Shown: piece by piece, positions 1 to 7,604 of the stretch
Layout of the letters: each line of letters opens with the position of its first letter
How positions within the stretch are numbered: position 1 is the stretch's first letter
Origin: Hymenobacter lapidiphilus
GTDB lineage: Bacteria > Bacteroidota > Bacteroidia > Cytophagales > Hymenobacteraceae
Length of the DNA: 64,000 nucleotides
Reading direction: 5' to 3'
Assembly: GCF_003417065.2 (NCBI RefSeq)
Contig: NZ_QVLT01000016.1
Span: 1-64,000 of the forward strand
Made by a program: the position numbers and the translations under genes
The notes under the pieces: generated by a model
The model's database searches: none
Told to the model about the DNA's origin: nothing
What the model saw: the letters and a program-made list of their open reading frames with translations, nothing else

Positions 1-98
1 GCGGGTAAAACGAATCAAATCATCGAGAACACAGTACATTGCAACGGTCTGTTCGCGCATGGTCGGCAGGGCTTGAAGGGGTCGAATACTTCAAACCT

Positions 99-127
99 AG
101 TCTGTTCACGCCGAACAGACTTTTTTT
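99..127 (+). terminator. Rho-independent terminator of an upstream gene outside the window
   Basis: A perfect 9-bp stem (AGTCTGTTC at 99-107 and GAACAGACT at 113-121) with a 5-base loop is followed by seven T residues. The T-run is only on the plus-strand side, so it should end a plus-strand transcript that enters from before base 1. No convincing coding region could be identified in bases 1-98, so the gene it serves is unknown. Confidence 0.8.
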
Positions 128-200
128 GGCCTTATTTATACCTCGCAACTTGGGTTAGCTATACAGGCCGGGTTCGTCGTCGTCAGGGTAAAATAAGGCC
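128..200. repeat. Inverted repeat in the leader of the first stress-protein gene
   Basis: GGCCTTATTT (128-137) and its exact reverse complement AAATAAGGCC (191-200) are 53 bases apart. The match continues inward with one gap (TACC against GGTA). It starts directly after the terminator T-run and lies 148 bases before the stress-protein start. It may be a leader stem, an operator pair or a relic of a small element. I see no other copy in the window. Confidence 0.35.
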
Positions 201-347
201 GGCACTGCCCTCGCGACGTGGCCTGTGCCTGTAACCCCGTCGGCGCTATGACGAAAGTTAGGCGGCAGTCTGACATGGCTCATATCATTTACAGGCCGTT
301 CCCCGTTTCTTTACCAGCGCCGATTTCCCTGCTTCAAGCCCTGTCCT

Positions 348-1172
348 ATGACACCTTCCCTGCTGATTATCACCGATTTCTTCCGGGCCGCCGACCAGGC
401 TCTAGCCTATGCCACTAGCCTGGCTGGTCCGTTGCAGGCCCGGCTGGTGCTGCTACACGTGCGCCGCGACTCGCTGCTCGACCCGGAAATGTTTACCGGC
501 GAGCTGTCGGACCTGAGCAAGGAAGCCACGGCCCTGGCCCTGAGCCAGGTGGCCGACAACCTGGCCATCCCGGTGGTAGCCGAAATAGGGCACGGCCGCG
601 TGGCCGATGCAGTGGCCGATGCCGTGAGCCGGCACCACCCGCTGCTAGTGGTGCTGGGCCGGCCCGACTACTCGGGCACGCCCGACCAACTGGTGCAAAC
701 CACCGCGCTCGATATGCTGCGCACGGCACCATACCCCATGCTTATTGTGCCGCATACGGTGGCTGGCAGCAAGCTGCCCCGGCGTGTGCTGCTAGCTGTC
801 GATGGGGAAGATTTCACTCTGGGGGCCCATGTTGGGGCTATCCGCCAACTGCTGCAGCTGTTGGGTGCGGAGCTGACAGTGCTCCATGTAGCACCCGACG
901 CCGCCACCCATATTCCGGAGGAGCAGGTGCTGGATTCGGTGCGGCGCACGGGCCTGGGTACTGATTTGCCGGTCCCTATGGGTCTGCGCCGCATAGTGGC
1001 GGACCGCCCAGCCGACGGCATTCTGCAAGCTGCCCTGGCCCGCGACACCGACCTGGTAGTGGTGCTGGCGCGGCCCCGCAGTTTCTGGGGGAAGCTGTTT
1101 CATGACAGCGTGACGGCGGAAGTGCTGCTGCACAGCACCGTGCCCGTGCTGGTGCTTCCTACGCTAGCCTGA
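348..1172 (+). CDS. Universal stress protein, tandem UspA domains
   Basis: This 274-residue cytoplasmic protein has two consecutive UspA folds of about 140 residues each. Each begins with the typical hydrophobic first strand followed by Asp (LLIITDFF near the N-terminus, VLLAVDGEDF near residue 147) and ends in a strand of the PVLVLP type. The classic ATP-binding G-x2-G-x9-G-S/T signature is not evident; the C-terminal domain instead has ARPRSFWGKLFH, shared with the two paralogues at 3231-4954. Family members help survival under starvation, hypoxia or redox stress, but the molecular role is rarely known. The gene is convergent with the pyruvate-kinase-like operon. ATG 348 aligns with the starts of the paralogues. 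Confidence 0.9.
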   Translation: MTPSLLIITDFFRAADQALAYATSLAGPLQARLVLLHVRRDSLLDPEMFTGELSDLSKEATALALSQVADNLAIPVVAEIGHGRVADAVADAVSRHHPLLVVLGRPDYSGTPDQLVQTTALDMLRTAPYPMLIVPHTVAGSKLPRRVLLAVDGEDFTLGAHVGAIRQLLQLLGAELTVLHVAPDAATHIPEEQVLDSVRRTGLGTDLPVPMGLRRIVADRPADGILQAALARDTDLVVVLARPRSFWGKLFHDSVTAEVLLHSTVPVLVLPTLA

Positions 1173-1299
1173 AACAGCGCAGCCCCCGGTCATTCGCTTC
1201 ATCACGAGCCCGGCCTCAGTTGGTGCCCTGCAGCTCACCAGTGAGTTTGGTGGGGCTGGCGGCAGAGAAACGTCCTGACCCGGTATTCTGATCCTTGGG

Positions 1300-3159
1300 T
1301 TACTCCGGGCTCCACAGGCGGGCTACGTGCAGGCTTCGGAGCAGGGTGTTCTTCTTGCTTTGGTGGGCCTCCATGCGCCCCAGGATGCCGGTCAGCGTCT
1401 GCACGGCGGTTACAATGCGGGGGCCTTTGTTGAGCATAACGCACTCGGCCCGGCTGCCCATGGCGGCATCGGTAATTTCGGCCCGCGCCGGCATACCGCC
1501 GCTGGCCAGGCTTTCCAGCACCTGCGTGGCCCAGATTACGGGCACGTGCGCCGCCTCGCAGAGCCACAGTATCTCTTCCTGTACTTCGGCCAGCCGCTCG
1601 AAGCCGCACTCCACTGCCAAGTCGCCGCGGGCAATCATCACGCCGCAGCTTTCGGCCTGCATAGCGCGCAGCAACAGGGCGGGCAGCTGCTCGAATGCCC
1701 GTCGGGTTTCAATTTTAAGCACGATGGGCAGCACCCGGTCGGTGAGCCGGTGCAGGTGCTGACGCAGCAGCGTTATATCCGCGGGGCTATTGACGAAGGA
1801 GAGCTGCACGGCATCGGCATGTTGGGCGATGAAGACGAGGTGCTGCAAATCCGTTTCCGTCAGGGCCGGAATGGAAAGCTGGCTGTCGGGCAGGTTGATG
1901 CCTTTGTCGTTGCGCAGCTTGTCGCCCTCGGCGCGGGCCTGAACTATGCGTACCTGCACCGCCTGCTCATCTACGCGCTCCACTACGCCCCCAATTTTGC
2001 CATCGTCGAACCAGATACGCTCGCCGGGCTTCACCGAGTCGAACACTTCGGGCAGCGTGCAGCCGATAACTGCCGGCCCGGGCGCGGAGTGGGGTGGGGC
2101 TGGCTCGTTGCGCTGGCCATCGAGGGGCTGGCGGGTGAGTTGCAGTTGGTCGTTGGGGCGCAGCAGCAGAAACGAGGTCTTGGCGGGTAGCACGTGGGGG
2201 CTGGCCTGCGCCCCGGTAGCCCCAACAAAAAGGGTGGAAGGGGTGATGTAGGCCGTTTTGCGCAACTCCGCCCAGTACCCGTTCGCCTCCGTACGCACTA
2301 TGTGCAGCTTCCGCCGGGCCCCGCGCGCATCCTCAAACAATACGCGGTTGCCCGGGCGCAGGCCCTGCAACCAAGCCGCCGGAAAAACAAGGGTGGCCGC
2401 CGTGGCCGGCTGCTGCTGGGCTGCCAGCCAAAGGCGGGCGGGGGCTATTACCCGGCCCATGGCGTCGCGCCTGGGCTCCACCTTCAGCACGGCCGGCGCG
2501 GGCGGCAGGCCCTGGGTGCGCAGCTTAGGGCCGGCCAGGTCCATGCTCACCCGGCAGGTTTTGCCCAGTTCCTGCTCGGCGCGCCGCAGGTGGGCAATCA
2601 TCTGGCCCCAGGCCGTGGCGTTGTCGTGGGCGCAGTTGATGCGCATACAGTCCATGCCTTCGCGCAGCAGGTTGCGCACCAACTCGTAGTTGCCTGCCGC
2701 CTCGCCAGGCATGGTTACCATAATTCGAACGTCGTGGGCCGCCGGCGCCGGACCTAGGCAGGCGTTGCTATGCTTGGCCAGCAGGCGAGGTCCTCCCTCG
2801 AAATCGGGGGCGGTTTCGGGAGAAGGGCCGGCGGCGGTCGGTGCCAGCAATGCCTGCACGATGGCCAGCACCGATTCGACGGTGGCCAGCGCGTGGGCCT
2901 CGGCACGGCCCAGCGACGAGAGGCCCAGCGCGGCAAGCCGTTGCTGCAGGCCGCGTCGGTCGTGCTGGCGCAGGGCCAGGTAGTGCAGCAGGTTGCGGGC
3001 GCTGGCCCGGAAGCCCGGGTGCACGGCCTGCAACTGGTCGGTGGCCTGATCGGCCAGGCGCAGCATGTCGGCGCGCAGCGTGGTCAGCTCAGCCAGCAGC
3101 TCAGTTAGCGCGGGCGCGTGGCGTCGGGCATACGGGATGTGCTGGACAGATTCAGGCAT
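1300..3159 (-). CDS. Pyruvate-kinase-like protein with N-terminal extension and no C-terminal domain
   Basis: The 619-residue protein has a helical N-terminal extension of about 140 residues with no assigned function, then a pyruvate kinase barrel. Recognisable motifs are RINCAHD (173-179, canonical RxNFSHG), DLAGPKLRT (207-215), the catalytic-lysine motif KIE (482), ARGDLAVE (about 510) and ATQVLES (about 544). The barrel ends with VMLNKG, and only about 45 residues follow, so the usual C-terminal regulatory domain is missing. The insert between the DLAGPKLRT and KIE motifs, which includes the B domain, is long. Arg, Asn and His of the substrate loop and the ATQ threonine are kept, so catalysis is possible, but Ser is replaced by Ala in the SHG motif. 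It is the last gene of an operon after two stress proteins (71-bp gap), which suggests a stress role rather than housekeeping glycolysis. Confidence 0.8.
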   Translation of the reverse strand: MPESVQHIPYARRHAPALTELLAELTTLRADMLRLADQATDQLQAVHPGFRASARNLLHYLALRQHDRRGLQQRLAALGLSSLGRAEAHALATVESVLAIVQALLAPTAAGPSPETAPDFEGGPRLLAKHSNACLGPAPAAHDVRIMVTMPGEAAGNYELVRNLLREGMDCMRINCAHDNATAWGQMIAHLRRAEQELGKTCRVSMDLAGPKLRTQGLPPAPAVLKVEPRRDAMGRVIAPARLWLAAQQQPATAATLVFPAAWLQGLRPGNRVLFEDARGARRKLHIVRTEANGYWAELRKTAYITPSTLFVGATGAQASPHVLPAKTSFLLLRPNDQLQLTRQPLDGQRNEPAPPHSAPGPAVIGCTLPEVFDSVKPGERIWFDDGKIGGVVERVDEQAVQVRIVQARAEGDKLRNDKGINLPDSQLSIPALTETDLQHLVFIAQHADAVQLSFVNSPADITLLRQHLHRLTDRVLPIVLKIETRRAFEQLPALLLRAMQAESCGVMIARGDLAVECGFERLAEVQEEILWLCEAAHVPVIWATQVLESLASGGMPARAEITDAAMGSRAECVMLNKGPRIVTAVQTLTGILGRMEAHQSKKNTLLRSLHVARLWSPE

Positions 3160-3230
3160 AAGGAAGCAGCAATAACCGCAGATACCGGAATTGGTGAGCG
3201 GTCGGCAGCCGGGCAGCTGCGGGCGGCGTA

Positions 3231-4091
3231 TCAGCTCATGGAGGGCATCCAGTCGGGCACGCCCGGGGCATGGGCGGGCAGCAGTAACACCGGCACAGGG
3301 CAGTCGCGCAGAACCTGCGCCGTTATGCTGCGATGGAACAGCCGGCCCAGAAAGCTGCGGGGCCGCGCAATAAGAACTAGCAAATCGGCCTGCAGCTCGG
3401 CCTGGGCCCGCAGAATGGTGGCGGCCGGGTCGTCGTTGTCGTAGAGCTGCGGTGCTGCGGCCGTCGGCAGCAGCCCGCGCAGCGGTTCGCCAACCCGCGC
3501 ATACTGGCTCGCCTGCTCTGCTGCCCCGCCCACAGCCGGCCGGATATGCACCACCGAAAAAGTGGCTTGCCAGCTTGCCAGCAGTGGAGCCAGGGCCAGG
3601 GCGGTTTCCCCCAATGCGAAGTGCTCGCCATCGACGGCTACCAGCACGTGGCGCGGCATAGCGGGCGGCGAAGCGGCTTCGGGCACCAGCAGCAACGGCC
3701 GGTGGGTGGCCCGCAGCACCGGCAGGGCCTGGTTGCGCAGAAACTGATCCAGCAGGCCCGGCTCGGCGCTCAGGCCCATGGCCAGCAGCAGCGGCCGGAA
3801 ACGGGCAATAGCCTGCTGCACGGCCTCGGCCAGGGGCGCCATCAGCACCGATGCGCCGGCTGCCGCGGGCAGGCCTTCGGCCAACTCGTGCAGAGCCGCG
3901 TCGTCATCGGCCTGCAACTGGGCCACGTAGGGCATCGGAACAAACGCCAGCTCCGACGACAGCACCGGTGCCTGGCAGACGTTGACCAGCTCCAGCCGCA
4001 CCTGCCGCGGCGCGCCCAGCAAGGCCGCGTAGTGAGCGGCACGCGCGGCTCCGGCAGACAGATCGACGAAGACAACAAAGGAGGGCTGCAT
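3231..4091 (-). CDS. Universal stress protein, tandem UspA domains
   Basis: A 286-residue protein with two UspA-like halves. The first starts with the strand SFVVFVDLSAG and the second with HVLVAVDGEHFALG near residue 147, followed by the paralogue-typical ARPRSFLGRLFH and the terminal strand PVPVLLLP. No signal peptide or membrane segment is seen. It is the middle gene of a minus-strand operon: 41 bases after the stress protein at 4133 and 71 bases before the pyruvate-kinase-like gene. Two copies in tandem plus one convergent copy at 348 indicate local duplication, although the sequences have diverged considerably. The specific role is unknown. Confidence 0.88.
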   Translation of the reverse strand: MQPSFVVFVDLSAGAARAAHYAALLGAPRQVRLELVNVCQAPVLSSELAFVPMPYVAQLQADDDAALHELAEGLPAAAGASVLMAPLAEAVQQAIARFRPLLLAMGLSAEPGLLDQFLRNQALPVLRATHRPLLLVPEAASPPAMPRHVLVAVDGEHFALGETALALAPLLASWQATFSVVHIRPAVGGAAEQASQYARVGEPLRGLLPTAAAPQLYDNDDPAATILRAQAELQADLLVLIARPRSFLGRLFHRSITAQVLRDCPVPVLLLPAHAPGVPDWMPSMS

Positions 4092-4132
4092 AACGAAATC
4101 AGAGGAAGAGTTTACGAAGCCGATTATAAAAG

Positions 4133-4954
4133 CTAGTCTTTGGCGGGCAGCACCAGTACCGGAATGGTGCTGCGCTCGATGAACTGGCCCGTGACGCTGT
4201 GGTGGAACAGGCTGCCCAGCAGGCTGTGGCGGCGGGCTATTACCACCAGCAGGTCGGCCTGCTGTCGGTCCGCTTCGGCCAGCACACCATCTACTGCCGA
4301 AAGGTCAGCCACTTCGGCAACCTGGCCAAAGGCCGCCTCATCGGCCAGGTCGTTGGCGGCTATGGTTCCCAGAATGGTGTCGGCTCCCAGGCGCGGGTGG
4401 CTGCTGTCGGCTACCCGCACTATGTTTAGCGTGCCGCCGCCCGATACGCTTAGCAGCTGCCGGATTATGTCCTGGTACTGGTGCAATACGAAAGGTTGCC
4501 CGTCAACGGCCAGCAGCAGGCGGCGGGGCGGCACGGCCTCCTGGGCGAGGGCCGGCACCAGCAGCAGCGGGTAAGGTACGGTGCTGAGTAATGTTTTGGC
4601 CGTGCTGATCATCACTTCTACGGGTGTATTGGCCCCACCGGGGTGGCCCAGCACCAACAGCAGGGGGTTGTGGGAGCGCACGGCGGTACGCACGGCCTCG
4701 GGCAACTCCCGCTCCGATACTTCGACCTGAGTAGATACCGGCTGCGTGACGGCCAGCTGTTGCAGCGCCTGCTCGGTGGCGAGGGCGTCGACGGGCACGT
4801 AGGACGGGTCGTCGAGTGGGGCTAGTAAAGCATCGTAGCGGGCGTGCAGCAGCACGAGCTCTGCCTGCAGGGGCAATGCCAGCCCGGCAGCATACGACAG
4901 CGCACTGTTGGTAACGGCATAAAAATCGGTCAGTACTATTAAAGGCGAAGCCAT
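4133..4954 (-). CDS. Universal stress protein, tandem UspA domains
   Basis: The 273-residue protein starts MASPLIVLTDFYAV, matching the first strand of the two neighbouring paralogues. An in-frame TTG at 4969 gives five extra residues, but ATG 4954 is the better start by alignment. The second UspA domain begins near RRLLLAVDGQPF and ends RHSLLGSLFHHS followed by IPVLVLPAKD. It is the first gene of the operon usp-usp-pyruvate-kinase-like. The upstream region (4955-5250) contains an AT-rich stretch near 5207-5245 that could hold the promoter, but no clean TAnnTTTG element was found. Confidence 0.88.
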   Translation of the reverse strand: MASPLIVLTDFYAVTNSALSYAAGLALPLQAELVLLHARYDALLAPLDDPSYVPVDALATEQALQQLAVTQPVSTQVEVSERELPEAVRTAVRSHNPLLLVLGHPGGANTPVEVMISTAKTLLSTVPYPLLLVPALAQEAVPPRRLLLAVDGQPFVLHQYQDIIRQLLSVSGGGTLNIVRVADSSHPRLGADTILGTIAANDLADEAAFGQVAEVADLSAVDGVLAEADRQQADLLVVIARRHSLLGSLFHHSVTGQFIERSTIPVLVLPAKD

Positions 4955-5486
4955 AATGCTGGAGAACAAAAAGTGGGGGAAGAGTGCAGAAAAGGTTGCC
5001 AGGTAATTAGGCAGAAAGGGCTCAGCAAGCGGCCGGCAACGGGCTTCCGATAGAAAGGAGTGCGCAGGGGCGCAGAACGAATTGGGAGAAGAGCAACCAG
5101 GAAAGCAGGGCTGTAACGGCGGCTAGGTAACTGACCGGCAACCGCTTTGAGGCGGGGACTAGACTTCCGGGGCCGGGGTGATGACCCGGTAGACGTCCAT
5201 GCTGACCTGATATACTTAAGATACGATATAAACCGAACAATGGTCGGATGCTCGGCCCGTATGCGGCTTTTGCCAACGGGTTACGCAGTTCGTCGGGGCG
5301 CTGGGTTTTCCTGCTGATCAGGGGCATGCGCGCCAGCTGGTAGAAGTGTAAGAGCTCGTGCCAAAGCAGGGGCGTAGTGCTGGGTGCCAACGCATTGATG
5401 CCAGGCACCCAGAGCGCCCCGGCAATAGCGTTTGGGGGCGCCAGGGCTGGTTGTTGGCCCCTGCCCGCCGGCTACCTCCCAAACCA
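4955..5486. other. Long intergenic region with no supportable gene
   Basis: This gap lies between the stress-protein operon and the terminator of the alcohol dehydrogenase operon. An AT-rich patch (about 5207-5245) stands out in otherwise GC-rich DNA and is a plausible promoter region for the minus-strand operon. A 128-codon minus-strand frame (5022-5408) has unbiased, proline- and leucine-rich composition and no family resemblance, so I do not call it a gene. Confidence 0.5.
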
Positions 5487-5520
5487 GAAAGAGTGCCGAC
5501 CAATCGGCCGGCACTCTTTC
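5487..5520 (-). terminator. Hairpin terminator of the alcohol dehydrogenase operon
   Basis: A perfect 12-bp stem (GAAAGAGTGCCG, 5487-5498; CGGCACTCTTTC, 5509-5520) with a 10-base loop lies 80 bases beyond the stop of the 181-residue gene. The 3' arm ends in CTCTTTC on either strand, so it could work in both directions. Position fits termination of the minus-strand operon. Confidence 0.65.
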
Positions 5521-5599
5521 GAAAACCCACGTAATACGAAGCGAAGGGGCCAGCTTCAGGGCTGTGCGTGGTTGGTGTACACCCCCGGTGCGCTCCTGC

Positions 5600-6145
5600 C
5601 TAGAATCGGCTCAGGTAGTCTTTTGCTTTGAACTCGCTCTTCTTTTTCTTCTTTCCTGAAGAAAGCCACACGACCAGCCCGGCCGTGACGGCGCCGATAG
5701 TGGCCATTTTGGTAACGAAGGCCGTGCGGTTGTGCTTCCACTCCATACCGTAGCCCTTCTCGGCCCAGATGTTGGGCAGCTTGCCCTGAAACAGGTCCGT
5801 TACCACGCCTTCCACCACGTTTACGCGGTCGGCCACAATCAGCGGTAGCCAGTGCTTGTACTGGTTCTCGCTGTACTTGAACGCCTGGCGGCGGATCATC
5901 CCGCTCAGGCCGCTGGGCGGGGCCGGCGTGCCAAACACGGCCGACACCTTGGGCCGCTCAATCGACTTGAGCACCTCGACGTTGACGGGCTGCAGGTTGT
6001 CGGGGCGGCGCTTGGGAGTAGGATCTTCGCCCGCGTTCATGCGCTTGCGCATGGGGTAGGTGGGGTCGTTTTTGGGGTCGGCGTCAATGCCCCAGCCCTT
6101 AATGGTCTTCGGGTCGATGGGGGTATTTATGGCGTTGTCTTTCAT
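5600..6145 (-). CDS. Hypothetical tail-anchored protein co-transcribed with alcohol dehydrogenase
   Basis: I do not recognise a named family for this 181-residue protein. The first half is hydrophilic and rich in Pro, Asp and Lys. The middle is amphipathic, and near residues 143-163 there is one hydrophobic segment (FVTKMATIGAVTAGLVVWLS) followed by a Lys-rich tail and the end KDYLSRF. This looks like a C-terminal membrane anchor with a cytoplasmic body. It starts only 12 bases after the alcohol dehydrogenase stop on the same strand, so the two are probably translated from one message. It might tether the enzyme to the membrane, which is inference from context only. Confidence 0.75.
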   Translation of the reverse strand: MKDNAINTPIDPKTIKGWGIDADPKNDPTYPMRKRMNAGEDPTPKRRPDNLQPVNVEVLKSIERPKVSAVFGTPAPPSGLSGMIRRQAFKYSENQYKHWLPLIVADRVNVVEGVVTDLFQGKLPNIWAEKGYGMEWKHNRTAFVTKMATIGAVTAGLVVWLSSGKKKKKSEFKAKDYLSRF

Positions 6146-6157
6146 GGGGAGGCGGGG

Positions 6158-7312
6158 TTATTGGTTGGCGGTTGGGGGCATGAGCACGGTTTTGATGCAG
6201 TTGTCCAGTTTGTTGGAGAACATGCGGTAGCCGTCAGCCACTTCCTCCAGCGGCAGGCGGTGCGTAATCAGCGCCTTGGGGTCCAGCACACCGTTCTGCA
6301 CGTGCTCAATCAGGCGCGGCAGCAGGCGCTTCACCGACGTCTGGTTGCCTCGCAGCGTCAGGCCCTTGTTCATGGCGTTGCCGATGGGAATCAGGTTATC
6401 GGTCGGGCCGTACACGCCCACAATCGACACCACGCCGCCTTTTTTTACCGCGTTGATGGCCCAGTGCAGGGCCGTGGCCGAACCGGCCTGCTGCAGCAGC
6501 TTGCGGCCGGTAATGGTTTGCAGCGTGTTGCCTTCGGCTTCGGCGCCCACGGCGTCAATCACGCAGTCGGCTCCCATCCAGTCGGTAATTTTCTTGATAA
6601 ACACCACCGGGTCGCCTATTTCCTGAAAATTGTAGGCTTCGCAATACGAGTAGTTGCGGGCGAAGTCGAGGCGGTAATCCTCCTTGTCGATAATGATAAC
6701 CCGGCCCGCGCCAAACAGCCAGGCGCAGCGGGCGGCCACAATGCCAATGGGGCCGGCCCCAAACACCACTACCGTGTCGCCGGTTTGGATGCCGGCCATT
6801 TCGGCGCCCTGGTAACCGGTGGGGATGACGTCGGTGAGCATCACGGCATCGTCCAGGTCCATATCGGCCGGGATGATGACCGGGCCCACGTTGGCGTAGG
6901 GCACGCGGGCGTACTCGGCCTGGCCGCCGTTGAAGCCGCCAGCGGTATGCGAATAGCCGTAAATGCCGCCTATTGCCCCCGATTCGGTGTTGGATTCCTG
7001 GCAGTTACCATACATTTCCTGCCGGCAGAAGTGGCACTCGCCGCAGGCAATATTGAACGGCACTATCACCCGGTCGCCCACCTTCACCTTGGTAACGTCG
7101 GCCCCGATATCCACGATTTCGCCCACAAACTCGTGGCCAAACGTGGAGCCCACGCGGGTGTCGGGCACGTTGCCATTGTAGAGGTGCAGGTCGGAGCCGC
7201 AGATGCAGGCGCGCAGTACGCGCACAATGGCATCCTGGGGATGCCTGATTTCCGGCATAGGTTTCTGCACGGCACGGACCCGCTTGGGGCCCCGGTAGTC
7301 CATTGCTAACAT
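6158..7312 (-). CDS. Zinc-dependent alcohol dehydrogenase (formaldehyde-dehydrogenase-like MDR)
   Basis: A 384-residue medium-chain dehydrogenase/reductase. The catalytic zinc site is CICGSDLHLY (about 37-46) with GHEFVGEI (about 60-67). The structural zinc loop has four cysteines in the pattern CGECHFCRQEMYGNC. The Rossmann nucleotide motif GAGPIGIVAA is near residue 180, followed by an acidic residue (IIIDKED) that suggests NAD(H). The extended middle region resembles the glutathione-independent formaldehyde dehydrogenase group (FdhA-like), which oxidises aldehydes or alcohols without glutathione. The substrate cannot be fixed from sequence. It is followed at 12 bp by a tail-anchored hypothetical protein and sits beside the stress-protein cluster. 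Confidence 0.9.
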   Translation of the reverse strand: MLAMDYRGPKRVRAVQKPMPEIRHPQDAIVRVLRACICGSDLHLYNGNVPDTRVGSTFGHEFVGEIVDIGADVTKVKVGDRVIVPFNIACGECHFCRQEMYGNCQESNTESGAIGGIYGYSHTAGGFNGGQAEYARVPYANVGPVIIPADMDLDDAVMLTDVIPTGYQGAEMAGIQTGDTVVVFGAGPIGIVAARCAWLFGAGRVIIIDKEDYRLDFARNYSYCEAYNFQEIGDPVVFIKKITDWMGADCVIDAVGAEAEGNTLQTITGRKLLQQAGSATALHWAINAVKKGGVVSIVGVYGPTDNLIPIGNAMNKGLTLRGNQTSVKRLLPRLIEHVQNGVLDPKALITHRLPLEEVADGYRMFSNKLDNCIKTVLMPPTANQ

Positions 7313-7494
7313 AGGGATTCTGGAAAGGATATGAAAGAGAGAAACTGGGCAACGCCGGGAGCACGAATGGCGAAACAGCTGCCGCTCCTGGCCCTAGCAT
7401 TTGCCCATTTACTTACCCCAGGCCCTGCCAGAAGGTTGTTACGGTAGCGCTTGAAAATGTGCACGGCTGAAAAACGGCGAGTCTATAAACGAAG

Positions 7495-7538
7495 CGGAGC
7501 CGAATCGTCTCTACCGGGTGGTAGGCGATTCGGCTCCG
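7495..7538 (-). terminator. Strong hairpin after fumarylacetoacetase
   Basis: A 13-bp perfect stem (CGGAGCCGAATCG at 7495-7507; CGATTCGGCTCCG at 7526-7538) encloses a second short stem (CTACC/GGTAG). It lies 67 bases past the fumarylacetoacetase stop and about 180 bases before the alcohol dehydrogenase start, both on the minus strand. It is therefore the likely terminator separating the two units. The following T-run on the minus strand is weak (CTTCGTTT). Confidence 0.6.
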
Positions 7539-7604
7539 TTGTGCCTGGCTTAAGTGGTCCTCCGGATTCGTTGAGTTGTTTGTTGCTAGAGGAGGAGGCG
7601 GGCT

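Noticed and set aside
1..98. 3' end of a gene entering the window
   Set aside because: Short open frames exist, but none has a recognisable sequence; only the terminator at 99-127 shows that something is transcribed into this region.
5022..5408. 128-codon minus-strand reading frame
   Set aside because: No family motif, unbiased composition, and it overlaps an AT-rich likely promoter region.
5852..7309. 485-codon plus-strand frame opposite the alcohol dehydrogenase
   Set aside because: It is antisense to two well-supported genes; long antisense frames are common in GC-rich DNA and the translation is His/Gly/Val-rich noise.
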